Shown here in pieces: positions 1 through 8,396 of a stretch of DNA of 64,000 bases (positions within the stretch are counted from its first letter, which is position 1; every line of letters begins with the position of its first letter). Made by a program: the position numbers and the translations under genes. The stretch is from Chryseobacterium sediminis (GTDB taxonomy: Bacteria > Bacteroidota > Bacteroidia > Flavobacteriales > Weeksellaceae): assembly GCF_008386505.1 (NCBI RefSeq), contig NZ_VUNZ01000002.1, positions 62,001 to 126,000 of the forward strand. The letters run 5' to 3'. A model generated the notes under the pieces. That model worked only from the letters and a program-made list of their open reading frames with translations. It was not told the origin of the DNA and did not search any database.

Positions 1-722
1 GGAGGAGCTTCCAGGAGATTTCTATAATAATCTGCTTCTTTAGAGCTTTTATATTTTTCAGAAAATTTCTTTTTAAAACGTGCTTTACCTTTTTCAAAAA
101 TTTCAGCTCGTGCATCACCTCTAATATCTACTCTATTACATGAATCAGTTAAATCTTTGTGTTCTTTTGAATGTACCCAATCCTTATTAATATTACTTAA
201 TACATTTCTGAGTCTGGCATCATGAGCGAGAATTGAATCCTTGTTTTTCTTTGTCCGAACTCTTATCAAAGTACTTCTTACACTGAAAGCAAAGGACGGG
301 TTTTTCATTTCATCGTCTTTGCCTAATGACAAATCTCTTACGAATCCTAATGAAAAAGATGCTTTTTTAACTTCACTGAAAGCATTCCATTTATGCTTTA
401 CTTCATTTTCACCTACCTTCACAGTACTATATCCGGCATATTTAGAGGAATTCATATTACTTGATGGCAATAACCAGAATGGAGTAACTTCAAAGGCATA
501 GCTATCCGGAATTCCCTCACTTTTTTTAAATGAATTCACCAAACTTAATACAAGTGCTTTTTTTGATTTAACAATTTCAAGTTCTGATGGAGAAACTCCT
601 AAAAGTACAACTGATGGTGCCGTTGTAATTTCTAACTCTTTCAATTCGATATCAATATCTTTTTTTTGCTGTGCATAAAAGATCACAGGAAAGAGAATCA
701 GTATGAGAATATAGTTTTTCAT
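1..722 (-). CDS. secreted protein of unknown function, 3' end outside window
   Basis: The reading frame opens at an ATG at 722 and stays open to the left edge, giving at least 240 residues with no stop. The first 18 residues (MKNYILILILFPVIFYAQ) are a good Sec signal peptide, so the product is probably periplasmic or surface located. The rest is polar and lysine-rich with no domain I recognise. Its ATG overlaps the TGA of the preceding gene (ATGA arrangement), which indicates translational coupling in an operon that starts with the small membrane gene at 1130-1459. The short plus-strand ORF at 241-501 is a shadow of this gene. Function unknown. Confidence 0.7.
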   Translation of the reverse strand, partial: MKNYILILILFPVIFYAQQKKDIDIELKELEITTAPSVVLLGVSPSELEIVKSKKALVLSLVNSFKKSEGIPDSYAFEVTPFWLLPSSNMNSSKYAGYSTVKVGENEVKHKWNAFSEVKKASFSLGFVRDLSLGKDDEMKNPSFAFSVRSTLIRVRTKKNKDSILAHDARLRNVLSNINKDWVHSKEHKDLTDSCNRVDIRGDARAEIFEKGKARFKKKFSEKYKSSKEADYYRNLLEAP

Positions 723-1108
723 AAGGTAATGTGTTCTATAGTTATAAATTTCACCGAACTAATCCTATCATCACTATCCAAATCCTTACTAGTTCTTTTT
801 TTAAAAGGCTGTAAAGGTCCAATTACATTAAGAACAGAGTAAGTAATCTGCGTTTGTTGAATTGCATTATCCAAATTTTTCTTAGGAATACCTTCAAACG
901 AAAATTCATGATTAATTTCAATGGTTTTTCCTTTGAGATCTTTAAAGGTTCCTATCTTTTCCCTTTTCTCATATTCAAATTCTTTTACATCAGGAATGGT
1001 AACGAGAGTATTACAGGTAGCTGTTGTTGATACCGTGATTTCTAAAAATACATCCTGATTATCTTCCAGATCAAATTTTAAAGTTTTTGATGATTTTAAA
1101 GCTTTCAT
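719..1108 (-). CDS. hypothetical protein, beta-rich, 129 aa
   Basis: A 129-residue protein with no signal peptide and no membrane helix. It alternates short hydrophobic and charged stretches (for example VFLEITVSTTATCNTLVTIP) as in a beta-sandwich fold, but I do not recognise the family. It follows the small membrane gene by 21 nt and its stop overlaps the start of the secreted gene that runs off the left edge, so these three genes probably form one transcript. The role is unknown; co-transcription suggests a shared envelope process with its neighbours. Confidence 0.65.
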   Translation of the reverse strand: MKALKSSKTLKFDLEDNQDVFLEITVSTTATCNTLVTIPDVKEFEYEKREKIGTFKDLKGKTIEINHEFSFEGIPKKNLDNAIQQTQITYSVLNVIGPLQPFKKRTSKDLDSDDRISSVKFITIEHITL

Positions 1109-1129
1109 GACATGGTTTTTTAAGTTATT

Positions 1130-1459
1130 TTATTTTCTAGGTGTAGGAGATAAAAGCCCCGCTAAAGCTCCTATAGCTCCTGATGAAATGGTAGCAAAAA
1201 TGGTGACCAGCTGATTATCTTTAGCTGCACCATCATTCCAGTAAGCAATAAGAATAAGTCCTGCTATAATGGTAATTACTGCCAGCCCAAGCATAATCAC
1301 TATAATTCTGTAGATCCAATAATCTGTGTCTTTGGGATTTCTTATTTGCACATCTTTCATAGCTTCTACAGGATTGATTTTAAATTTTTCCTGAAGATCA
1401 GTGTTATTTTTTAAAGCAGCTTCTAAATCTCCAATACTGTCATTAATAAGAGTTTTCAT
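1130..1459 (-). CDS. small membrane protein with two helices and a leader-like N-terminus
   Basis: The 109-residue product has a soluble N-terminus of about 45 residues and two hydrophobic segments, roughly residues 48-72 and 82-104, the second ending in GAIGALAGLLSP. The N-terminal pattern DLQEKFKINPVEAMKDV loosely recalls nitrile-hydratase-type leader peptides of modified peptide precursors, but the attached part is a membrane hairpin, so this is only a resemblance. It is the first gene of a three-gene unit and has its own promoter/operator (1480-1527) matching the one before the response regulator gene. It is therefore a likely main target of that regulator. Function unknown. Confidence 0.7.
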   Translation of the reverse strand: MKTLINDSIGDLEAALKNNTDLQEKFKINPVEAMKDVQIRNPKDTDYWIYRIIVIMLGLAVITIIAGLILIAYWNDGAAKDNQLVTIFATISSGAIGALAGLLSPTPRK

Positions 1460-1479
1460 GGCTTTTGGTTTTTATATAT

Positions 1480-1527
1480 CAAATTTCCCTCTTAAAAACA
1501 CACCAGTCAATTACACAAAAGGGTAAT
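1480..1527 (-). promoter_or_regulatory. promoter with candidate response-regulator site, copy 1
   Basis: On the plus strand the operator reads TCAATTACAC, AAAA, GGGTAAT at 1507-1527, an imperfect inverted repeat (ATTACAC-N4-GGGTAAT). Reading towards the gene on the minus strand, it is followed after 19 nt by GAAATTTG (1480-1487), a one-mismatch version of the TAnnTTTG -7 box. The TTG inside the operator sits where a -33 element belongs. The start codon at 1459 lies 20 nt further on. The same arrangement with the same 19-nt spacing occurs at 4434-4481. Confidence 0.6.
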
Positions 1528-1529
1528 TT

Positions 1530-2327
1530 CTATACTATTATTTTAAAAATCAGGCAGGTTCCAGGGTTTTTGGATGAAATATTACATTCACCTGATAGCT
1601 CATTCATTCTTCTTTTCATATTTCTGAGACCATTCCCTTCTTTTTGGCCATCCGGAATACCGATTCCGTTATCAGATATTTTCATGGAAAAGTTATTTTT
1701 CTCCTGTGAAAATGAAAGTTTCAAGGTATCTGCATGGCTATGTTTATAAACATTATTCACGGCTTCTTTTAAACAGAGAAAAAGATTACGCCTCATTTCA
1801 GTAGAAATAGAAGTTTCTGCCACGATATCTTCACATTGTGAAAGCAATACTATTTTTGTTTTCTTTAGAAAATTCCCGGTATATGACATGGCATAATCAA
1901 TGAAACTGCCTAATGTATCATTTCCTGAATTCAGACTCCAAAGCATTTCACGCATAGAAATATTCATTTCTTCAGACGTTTTCAGAAGTTCATCAATATC
2001 ACTCTGCAACTCCTCACCTTCTGCTCTCTGTTTTAAAAATTCTGCCTGAAGTTTCAATGCAGAAATTCCTGCTCCCAGATCATCATGCATATCGTGGGAG
2101 ATACGTTCGCGTTCCTGTTCGAGAACTTTTTGTTTTTCGAGTTCTTTCTGTAAGAGCTGGTTTTGATGTTCAGCTTCTTTGAGCTGCTGTTCTTTCAGAT
2201 ACAGAAGCTGCTTTCTATTATACATTAATACTACGAAAATAATGAAGCCTACAAAGAACAACATTATGATAGAAGCAAGTATGTAAGTAAACTTAAATTC
2301 TTCTGGAAGTTGGTTCATTATTAACAA
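1530..2327 (-). CDS. NarL-type sensor histidine kinase with one membrane helix
   Basis: The 265-residue protein has one membrane helix (about residues 14-36), a charged coiled-coil linker (about 38-75), a HisKA_3 dimerisation domain and an HATPase_c domain. The HisKA_3 box ERISHDMHDDLGAG gives His81 as the likely phosphoacceptor. The ATPase shows the N box (NNVYKHS), G1 (DNGIGIPDG) and a G2-like GNGLRNM. There is no large periplasmic sensor, so the signal may come from the membrane or from the polytopic protein encoded just upstream, whose 3' end overlaps this gene by 35 nt. Met4 at 2318 is an alternative start. The partner is very likely the LuxR-type regulator at 3783-4415. Confidence 0.92.
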   Translation of the reverse strand: MLIMNQLPEEFKFTYILASIIMLFFVGFIIFVVLMYNRKQLLYLKEQQLKEAEHQNQLLQKELEKQKVLEQERERISHDMHDDLGAGISALKLQAEFLKQRAEGEELQSDIDELLKTSEEMNISMREMLWSLNSGNDTLGSFIDYAMSYTGNFLKKTKIVLLSQCEDIVAETSISTEMRRNLFLCLKEAVNNVYKHSHADTLKLSFSQEKNNFSMKISDNGIGIPDGQKEGNGLRNMKRRMNELSGECNISSKNPGTCLIFKIIV

Positions 2328-2952
2328 ATATTAGTCCTACTAGAAATAAAAGATACGTTACTATATTAATTAAAGAAAAAACTGATATTAAGAAATTCAG
2401 TAAGCCAGAATCATTTTTTTGAAGAAAATACATTGGAATAGCTCTGAAAATAAAAACTACAGACCAAATTAAAATTGCAGAACTTATCCAAAATAAAAAA
2501 TCACTTACAATAGTCTTTTCATTTACATTTTTCAGTTTAAAAATATACCATGATATTGAAATAAAAATAAAAAAGACAGGAAGACTTATAATGGAAATAA
2601 ATTCTAATTTCTCAACATTCTGGATTTGTGATTTGTAAAAAATAAAGGAAATTAAAGTTATTGAAAGTAGAAAATTCAAAACTCTAAAAACTTTATTCTT
2701 TATACTCATTTGATATATACAACCAAAATAAAGTATTGACAAAATAATATAAATTGTAAACAGTATATTCCTATTAAATTTTATCAAAGTATACATATTT
2801 ACAGGAATAATATCTATCAATATGACCATCAATAGATATAAAAAAAAATAAAATTGTTGTTTGGACTTATCTTTAATTAATCCAATATATAATGAATAAA
2901 CAAAACTTATCAAAACAACAATTTCGTAAACTAAATTCAGAATCATGGACAC
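2293..2952 (-). CDS. polytopic membrane protein, about seven helices, unknown
   Basis: The 219-residue product is almost entirely hydrophobic with about seven predicted membrane spans separated by short Lys/Asn loops. No transporter or enzyme motif is visible. Its stop overlaps the kinase gene downstream and its start overlaps the unknown gene upstream by 10 nt, so translation is probably coupled. The DNA is clearly more AT-rich than the kinase and regulator genes on either side. It could act as the sensory input for the short-tailed kinase, since 7TM modules commonly do this, but that is inference. Confidence 0.65.
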   Translation of the reverse strand: MSMILNLVYEIVVLISFVYSLYIGLIKDKSKQQFYFFLYLLMVILIDIIPVNMYTLIKFNRNILFTIYIILSILYFGCIYQMSIKNKVFRVLNFLLSITLISFIFYKSQIQNVEKLEFISIISLPVFFIFISISWYIFKLKNVNEKTIVSDFLFWISSAILIWSVVFIFRAIPMYFLQKNDSGLLNFLISVFSLINIVTYLLFLVGLIFVNNEPTSRRI

Positions 2953-3776
2953 TGATTTGGACAGAGAGAATTCATATCATAATCTGAAACATTATCCACA
3001 ACCTTATTACTTTCATCAATAGAATCAAAAACTACTGTTAACTGATTAGGTGAATAAGCTCTATCAATTAACTTTTTGACTTCTAATGAAGACACCTCAA
3101 TTTCACCATTTTCAATACCATAAGTTTCAAGCTCTCTTATTTCAGCTGCCTCCAAAGTACTTGCTAGACAAACATTGATTGTAACAATTTTATTATCATT
3201 ATGGTATTTATTATAAAGTAGAATCTTAGAATAATACGCTAATAACTCTATTCTGGGGATCATTACAAAACTTGTATATCCCTCCCCTGTAGTTATTGTA
3301 CCCCCAACTAGTGACTGAAATAAAGCTTTAAATTTTTCCTTTACCACATCAAGGTCTCCTTTTCTTACATGAACTTGATTATATGATGAATATATTGCAT
3401 TATACTCATTTAATTCAGTTCTATCTAATGCTCTTGAATACATTAGGCACAAAGAATTTTCAAATCCACTCAACTGAGAATAACTACCACTAAACTCATC
3501 CTTATAATGAGTAAAATGTATCCTAATGTGATTGTAAGTATCTTTGTCATTCTCTACAACCCACAGCATATCTTCCAAATTGTCTAAACTTAAAGTGTAA
3601 ATTTCTTTAAAGCCAACACTTTTACCTATAAAGACGGGAGCAATACTTAGTTTAAATTTTTCTTTCATTCTATCAGCTATTAATCTTGGTATTTTTATCA
3701 TTTCTGTACCAAAATTTCTCGCCTTAGATAAAGACATTTGAGATGATGCCATTCTTTCTGTTTCTTTTGTGTCCAT
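2943..3776 (-). CDS. hypothetical protein, 277 aa, between regulator and kinase genes
   Basis: A 277-residue protein with no signal peptide and no membrane helix, probably cytoplasmic. It has mixed alpha/beta character (for example KIVTINVCLASTLEAAEIRE) and ends with a short Cys-containing tail, SLCPNQCP. I recognise no family. It begins 6 nt downstream of the response-regulator stop codon and overlaps the membrane-protein gene by 10 nt, so it belongs to the regulator operon. Base composition is AT-rich like the following gene, which suggests the two were acquired together between the regulator and kinase genes. Confidence 0.65.
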   Translation of the reverse strand: MDTKETERMASSQMSLSKARNFGTEMIKIPRLIADRMKEKFKLSIAPVFIGKSVGFKEIYTLSLDNLEDMLWVVENDKDTYNHIRIHFTHYKDEFSGSYSQLSGFENSLCLMYSRALDRTELNEYNAIYSSYNQVHVRKGDLDVVKEKFKALFQSLVGGTITTGEGYTSFVMIPRIELLAYYSKILLYNKYHNDNKIVTINVCLASTLEAAEIRELETYGIENGEIEVSSLEVKKLIDRAYSPNQLTVVFDSIDESNKVVDNVSDYDMNSLCPNQCP

Positions 3777-3782
3777 GATTTC

Positions 3783-4415
3783 TTAGTTTTTAAAATTGTT
3801 AAATTTATTAATAGCCTCCACTTTATTGTTTACGTGAAGTTTTCTGTAGATATTTCCGACATGCTTTTTCACCGTATCAATACTGATGCATTTCTTGTCC
3901 GCAATTTCTTTGTAAAGAAGTCCCTCTGAAAGAAGTTCAAGAATTTCCTTTTCGCGCTCTGTAAGTTCATCGAAACCTTTAATTTCCGGGAGTTTTCTTT
4001 CAAAATGTTTGAGAACTTTTCGGGCAATGGAAAAACTCATAGGCGCTCCACCCTGGTATACATCCCGGATAGAAGAGAGGATTTTGTCCATACTTTCTCC
4101 TTTTACAAGATAGCCCATCGCACCGGCTTTTAAAGAATTAAAGATCTTTTCATCGTCATCAAAGCTGGTACACATAATGAACTGTGTATTGGGCATTTCT
4201 TTTCGCAGCTTTTCTATGATTTCAATCCCGAGCATGTCCTGCAACTGGATATCCATCATCACGACATCGGGGGAAATAGCAGGAAGGTTTTGCATGGCAT
4301 CATTTCCATCAAAGAACTGAGCAATTACCTTCATATCCTGTTGGTAATTGATTACTTTCTTCAACGCATTGTTGTAGTTTTTTTCGTCTTCTACTATGGC
4401 GATGGAAATACTCAT
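3783..4415 (-). CDS. LuxR/NarL-family response regulator
   Basis: From the ATG at 4415 the protein has 210 residues: a receiver domain (about 3-120) with the acidic pair ED near the N-terminus, phosphoacceptor Asp55 in VVMMDIQL and a Lys in YLVKGES, then a LuxR-type helix-turn-helix (about 145-205; LTEREKEILELLSEG and STDTVKKHV-like IDTVKKHVGNIYRKL). An upstream in-frame ATG at 4436 lies inside the inferred -7 box (4434-4441), so 4415 is preferred. It heads the operon that also encodes its likely kinase. A candidate binding site in its own promoter and in the promoter at 1480-1527 suggests autoregulation and control of the second unit. Confidence 0.93.
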   Translation of the reverse strand: MSISIAIVEDEKNYNNALKKVINYQQDMKVIAQFFDGNDAMQNLPAISPDVVMMDIQLQDMLGIEIIEKLRKEMPNTQFIMCTSFDDDEKIFNSLKAGAMGYLVKGESMDKILSSIRDVYQGGAPMSFSIARKVLKHFERKLPEIKGFDELTEREKEILELLSEGLLYKEIADKKCISIDTVKKHVGNIYRKLHVNNKVEAINKFNNFKN

Positions 4416-4433
4416 GACTTTCTTTGTTTGTAG

Positions 4434-4481
4434 CAAATTTCAACAGAAAATAAATTGAAATCAATTACACCTTTGGGTGAT
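4434..4481 (-). promoter_or_regulatory. promoter with candidate response-regulator site, copy 2
   Basis: On the plus strand the operator reads TCAATTACAC, CTTT, GGGTGAT at 4461-4481. Exactly 19 nt further in the minus direction is GAAATTTG (4434-4441), followed after 18 nt by the regulator start at 4415. The ten-base left half and GGGTnAT right half match the element at 1507-1527, as does the spacing to the -7-like box. The duplication in front of two units of one gene cluster points to control by the encoded LuxR-type regulator. Confidence 0.6.
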
Positions 4482-4861
4482 ATTGACACTTGAGTTGACA
4501 ATGGTGGTTTAGTCTTTTTAGTTTTACTAAATTTAATCAATTTTTCATTTAAAAACCAATATTAATTTAAATTAATATCAACATAATAAAACAAATGATA
4601 AACATATGATAATTTAATATTTGAAAATCAGATATTAATACAAGAAAAATTCATTTCTTTGGAACAGGTACTGAATGAATTTTTATTTATCAGATAATAT
4701 TCATTTCATTTTTGGCGTTACCTTCTGGGAAATCACTTTATTTTAAAGAGAAAAAGAAGAAAAATATATTTCAAAATCAACAGAAATTTCTCATATTGTC
4801 AGGCATGATTTTTGTAAAATTTAAAAAATAAAAATCATCGTAACTAACAAATAATATAATC
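4482..4861. other. AT-rich intergenic region, nothing firm recognised
   Basis: This divergent gap between the response-regulator promoter and the MliC-like lipoprotein gene is very AT-rich. I see no convincing ORF, tRNA, strong hairpin or perfect TTG-N19-TAnnTTTG promoter. The promoter of the lipoprotein gene must lie here but cannot be placed confidently. Confidence 0.4.
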
Positions 4862-5296
4862 ATGAAAAAAAGTCTTTTAGCACTAGGTGCTGTACTTGCA
4901 TTAACAGTTATCAGCTGTAAAAAAAATGAGAGCGGAAACAAAAGTGTTATCAAAACAGATTCCTCAGAAACTCTGGTTACAGACAACAACGGAAAAATAG
5001 ATTCGATAACACAAGGTTCTTCAACAGTAGATGTAAACGGGCAGAAAATTGTAAAAACAGATTTTGTTTATAAAGCTACAGATGGAACGTTAGTAAAAGT
5101 CGTATTCAAAAACGATCCGAAAGAAAGTACAGTAGCCATTACCAGCAATAAGAAAACTTTTACATTACCTAAGACGGAAACCAAAGGTGATGAAACAATT
5201 TACAAGAAAGATGATATGACAGCAAGGGTAAAAGGAGACAGCCTTCACCTAGAGCAGGGTAATAATATTATTGAATTGAAAAGAACAAAGATCTAA
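4862..5296 (+). CDS. MliC-like lipoprotein
   Basis: The 144-residue product starts with a lipoprotein signal (lipobox VISC, then KKNESG), so it is predicted to be lipid-anchored in the envelope. The C-terminal 90 residues show the MliC pattern: a VYKATDGTLVKVVF strand, a short TFTLP segment, YKKDDMTARVKGD and a final ELKRTK strand. Known MliC proteins are lipid-anchored inhibitors of c-type lysozyme, and this one lacks the usual disulfide cysteines of the domain. Assignment is by pattern only. The gene is monocistronic, flanked by an AT-rich gap and the shared terminator at 5372-5405. Confidence 0.6.
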   Translation: MKKSLLALGAVLALTVISCKKNESGNKSVIKTDSSETLVTDNNGKIDSITQGSSTVDVNGQKIVKTDFVYKATDGTLVKVVFKNDPKESTVAITSNKKTFTLPKTETKGDETIYKKDDMTARVKGDSLHLEQGNNIIELKRTKI

Positions 5297-5371
5297 AATA
5301 GCAATGTCTCTCTATATTGAGGGACATTTTAGTTGATGACTGCTCAGATTATTCTGAATTATTTAAAAAAT

Positions 5372-5405
5372 AAAAAAGCCATCCGGAATCCGGATGGCTT
5401 TTTTT
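5372..5405. terminator. bidirectional rho-independent terminator
   Basis: A GC-rich inverted repeat GCCATCCGGA / TCCGGATGGC (5378-5398) is flanked by an A-run on the left and a T-run on the right. It can end transcription of the lipoprotein gene on the plus strand and of the S10-spc-alpha cluster after rplQ on the minus strand. Confidence 0.9.
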
Positions 5406-5422
5406 ATATATCTGAATGAATA

Positions 5423-5944
5423 TTATTCTTCAGTTTTTTCTTCAGTAGTATCAGCTTTAGCTTCTTCTACTTTCTCTTCTACTGCAGGTGCTTCAGCTAC
5501 TACAGCTTCAGCTTTTTTAGGTGCAGCAGTTGATCTTCTGCTTCTTCTTGTAGCTTTTTTCTCTTCAGCATTAGGGTTGTAAAGCTCGTTGAAATCTACT
5601 AATTCGATAAGAGCAGTATCAGCAGCATCACCTGGTCTGAATCCTGTCTTGATGATTCTTGTATAACCACCGTTTCTTTCAGCGATTTTAGGAGCTACAG
5701 TTCTGAATAATTCAGCAACCGCAAATTTATTTTGAAGGTAAGAGAATACTACTCTTCTGTTGTGTGTAGTATCTTCTTTTGCTTTTGTTAATAGAGGCTC
5801 AACATATACTCTTAAAGCTTTAGCTTTAGCTACAGTAGTGTTGATTCTTTTATGCTCAATTAGAGAACAAGCCATATTAGAAAGTAAAGCACTTCTGTGA
5901 GAAGCTGTTCTTCCTAAGTGATTGAATTTTTTACCGTGTCTCAT
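5423..5944 (-). CDS. rplQ: 50S ribosomal protein bL17
   Basis: The N-terminal 120 residues are a clear bL17 ([20 protein letters not shown] start, GGYTRI and [10 protein letters not shown] near the end of the domain). It binds 23S rRNA near the exit tunnel. A tail of about 50 Ala/Glu/Lys/Thr-rich residues follows ([16 protein letters not shown] and an acidic end), giving 173 residues against roughly 120-130 in E. coli; such tails are usual in Bacteroidota. It is the last gene of the cluster, 6 nt after rpoA, and is followed by the terminator at 5372-5405. Confidence 0.97.
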   Translation of the reverse strand: MRHGKKFNHLGRTASHRSALLSNMACSLIEHKRINTTVAKAKALRVYVEPLLTKAKEDTTHNRRVVFSYLQNKFAVAELFRTVAPKIAERNGGYTRIIKTGFRPGDAADTALIELVDFNELYNPNAEEKKATRRSRRSTAAPKKAEAVVAEAPAVEEKVEEAKADTTEEKTEE

Positions 5945-5950
5945 TATTAA

Positions 5951-6946
5951 TTATTTATCAGCGTCTAACTTATATTTTGCAACGTCGAAACCGAAGTTAA
6001 GACCTTTTGAATGCACTAATTCTTCTAGTTCTGTCAAAGATTTTTTACCAAAATTTCTGAATTTCATCAAATCAGACTTACTGTAAGAAACCAATTCTCC
6101 AAGAGTTTCTACTTCAGCTGCTTTTAGACAGTTAAGGGCTCTTACAGAAAGATCCATATCTGCTAATTTAGACTTAAGAAGTTGTCTTGTGTGAAGAGTT
6201 TCTTCATCGTACTGGATAGATGCTTTTACAGCTTCAGTTTCAAGCGTGATTCTCTCATCAGAGAATAGCATGAAGTGATAAATTAATATCTTAGAAGCTT
6301 CAGTTAAAGCATTCTGAGGGCTGATAGACCCATCAGTTTCTATATCTAATACAAGTTTTTCGTAGTCTGTTTTTTGCTCTACACGATAATTTTCAATGCT
6401 ATATTGTACTTTCTTGATCGGCGTAAAAATAGAGTCGATAGCAATAGTTCCTACAGGAGCATTGTTTGACTTATTCTGTTCAGAAGGCACATACCCTCTA
6501 CCTTTTTCAATATTGAAAGTAATTTCGAAAGTTACATCACTGTTTAGGTTGCAAATCACTAAATCCGGGTTTAAAACCTCAAATCCATTGATAGACTTTC
6601 CTAAATCACCAGCAGTAATAACCGTCTGACCTGAAACTTTAGCAACAACCTGCTCGTTAGCCTGGCCTTCTGCTGCAGCTTTTAATCTTACCTGCTTAAG
6701 GTTAAGAATAATTTCGGTAACGTCTTCGATTACTCCTGGAATAGTTGAAAATTCGTGCTCTACACCTTCTATTTTGATAGATGAAATAGCGTATCCTTCC
6801 AGAGAAGAAAGCAACACTCTTCTCAAAGCATTACCGATTGTAAGCCCGAAACCTGGTTCTAAAGGTCTGAATTCGAATTGACCTTTAAATTCATCAGAGT
6901 TAAGTAAAATTACTTTATCGGGTTTTATGAATTGTAAAATTGCCAT
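5951..6946 (-). CDS. rpoA: RNA polymerase alpha subunit
   Basis: 331 residues with the standard two-domain layout. The assembly domain (about 1-230) contains [20 protein letters not shown] and [13 protein letters not shown], and the C-terminal domain (about 260-325) contains the helix-hairpin-helix region [20 protein letters not shown] and [13 protein letters not shown]. It dimerises to nucleate RNA polymerase assembly, and its C-terminal domain contacts DNA and activators. The alpha-operon location between rpsD and rplQ, with a 33-nt gap from rpsD, is conserved in most bacteria. Confidence 0.98.
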   Translation of the reverse strand: MAILQFIKPDKVILLNSDEFKGQFEFRPLEPGFGLTIGNALRRVLLSSLEGYAISSIKIEGVEHEFSTIPGVIEDVTEIILNLKQVRLKAAAEGQANEQVVAKVSGQTVITAGDLGKSINGFEVLNPDLVICNLNSDVTFEITFNIEKGRGYVPSEQNKSNNAPVGTIAIDSIFTPIKKVQYSIENYRVEQKTDYEKLVLDIETDGSISPQNALTEASKILIYHFMLFSDERITLETEAVKASIQYDEETLHTRQLLKSKLADMDLSVRALNCLKAAEVETLGELVSYSKSDLMKFRNFGKKSLTELEELVHSKGLNFGFDVAKYKLDADK

Positions 6947-6979
6947 ATTATTGGGTTGAGCAAAAATTTGATTAAAAAA

Positions 6980-7588
6980 TTATTTAGAGTAAAGTTCCAC
7001 GATAAGGTTCTCCTTAATGTCCTCCGGAATCTGGATTCTTTCAGGAGCAGAAATGAAAGTACCTTCTTTCTTCTCATCGTTGAATTGTAACCACTCATAG
7101 TTTGACTTAGAAGCCAATGCATTGGTAACAACTTCAAGAGACTTAGACTTTTCTCTTACAGTGATTACATCACCAGCTTTTACCAAGTAAGAAGGGATAT
7201 TAAGAATTTCTCCGTTCACAGTGATGTGTCTGTGAGAAACCAATTGTCTTGCACCTGATCTAGTTTTAGCAAAACCTAATCTGTACACTACGTTATCCAA
7301 TCTTGATTCACAAAGTTGTAATAGAACTTCACCTGTTACTCCTTTGCTTCTGTGTGCTTTTTCAAATAAGTTAGCAAACTGTCTTTCTAAAATACCGTAA
7401 GTATATTTAGCTTTTTGTTTTTCAGCTAACTGAACTGCATATTCTGATTTTTTAGCACCTCTTCTTTTGTTAGGACCGTGTTGTCCTGGCGGTTGGTTCT
7501 TTCTTTTTTCGAAGTTTTTATCATCTCCGTAGATTGCAGCACCAAACTTTCTAGCAATCTTAGTTTTAGGTCCAATATATCTTGCCAT
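6980..7588 (-). CDS. rpsD: 30S ribosomal protein uS4
   Basis: 202 residues: N-terminal [17 protein letters not shown], then the S4 RNA-binding domain (about 95-160; [20 protein letters not shown] and [18 protein letters not shown]). There are no zinc-ligand cysteines in the N-terminal part, so this is the zinc-independent form. uS4 starts 30S assembly on 16S rRNA and in enterobacteria also represses the alpha operon by binding its leader; a strong hairpin lies upstream of rpmJ here (8541-8568). It lies 19 nt after rpsK. Confidence 0.98.
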   Translation of the reverse strand: MARYIGPKTKIARKFGAAIYGDDKNFEKRKNQPPGQHGPNKRRGAKKSEYAVQLAEKQKAKYTYGILERQFANLFEKAHRSKGVTGEVLLQLCESRLDNVVYRLGFAKTRSGARQLVSHRHITVNGEILNIPSYLVKAGDVITVREKSKSLEVVTNALASKSNYEWLQFNDEKKEGTFISAPERIQIPEDIKENLIVELYSK

Positions 7589-7607
7589 AATGGGTAAATT
7601 CTAAAAA

Positions 7608-7997
7608 TTAAACTCTTCTTCTTTTTGGTGGTCTACATCCATTGTGCGGCATTGGAGTCACATCAATGATTTCGCTAACTTCAATTCCTGAATTGTGAAT
7701 AGATCTGATTGCAGATTCTCTACCTGCACCTGGACCTTTCACAAACACCTTTACTCTTCTTAATCCAGCTTCATGAGCTACAGCAGAGCAATTTTCAGCT
7801 GCCATTTGAGCAGCAAAAGGAGTGTTCTTTTTAGAACCTCTGAATCCCATTTTACCGGCAGATGCCCAAGAGATAACCTCTCCACTTTTATTTGTTAAAG
7901 AAATGATGATGTTATTGAAAGAAGCTTGAATATGTGCTTCACCAATAGCTTCAACTTTTACTTTTCTTTTTTTAACTACTTTACTTTGTTTTGCCAT
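7608..7997 (-). CDS. rpsK: 30S ribosomal protein uS11
   Basis: 129 residues, full length. The protein has a Lys-rich start ([12 protein letters not shown]) followed by conserved blocks [35 protein letters not shown] and the C-terminal [18 protein letters not shown]. uS11 sits on the 30S platform near the E-site mRNA path. It is located 12 nt after rpsM in the usual rpsM-rpsK-rpsD order. Confidence 0.98.
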   Translation of the reverse strand: MAKQSKVVKKRKVKVEAIGEAHIQASFNNIIISLTNKSGEVISWASAGKMGFRGSKKNTPFAAQMAAENCSAVAHEAGLRRVKVFVKGPGAGRESAIRSIHNSGIEVSEIIDVTPMPHNGCRPPKRRRV

Positions 7998-8009
7998 AAT
8001 TCCTAACGA

Positions 8010-8387
8010 TTATTTACTTGCCTTTTTCTTGTTAGCAACTGTTTTTCTCTTTCCTTTACGGGTTCTAGAGTTGTTTTTCGTTCTCTGGCCTCTTAAAGGT
8101 AATCCTAGTCTGTGACGTATTCCTCGTTGGCATCCTATGTCCATCAATCTCTTGATGTTCAATTGCACTTCAGATCTTAACTCTCCTTCTACTTTAACGT
8201 TTTCAGAGATATATGTTCTGATTGCAGCCAATTCATCGTCATTCCATTCGTTGACTTTCTTGTCTTCGCTGATACCGGCAGCTTTAAGGATTTCAGAAGA
8301 AGTACTTCTTCCTACTCCATAGATGTAAGTTAAACCGATAACACCTCTTTTGTTTTTTGGTAAATCAATACCTGCAATTCTCGCCAT
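8010..8387 (-). CDS. rpsM: 30S ribosomal protein uS13
   Basis: 125 residues. Starts [20 protein letters not shown] and contains the helix-two-turn-helix region and the basic C-terminal extension [19 protein letters not shown] that contacts the P-site tRNA in characterised ribosomes. uS13 lies in the 30S head and forms bridges to the 50S subunit. The gene starts 9 nt after rpmJ. Confidence 0.98.
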   Translation of the reverse strand: MARIAGIDLPKNKRGVIGLTYIYGVGRSTSSEILKAAGISEDKKVNEWNDDELAAIRTYISENVKVEGELRSEVQLNIKRLMDIGCQRGIRHRLGLPLRGQRTKNNSRTRKGKRKTVANKKKASK

Positions 8388-8396
8388 AATTTAATG

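Noticed and set aside
241..501. 86-aa plus-strand ORF near the left edge
   Set aside because: It is antisense to the partial secreted-protein gene, which has a real signal peptide and coupled start. The plus-strand product has no recognisable features.
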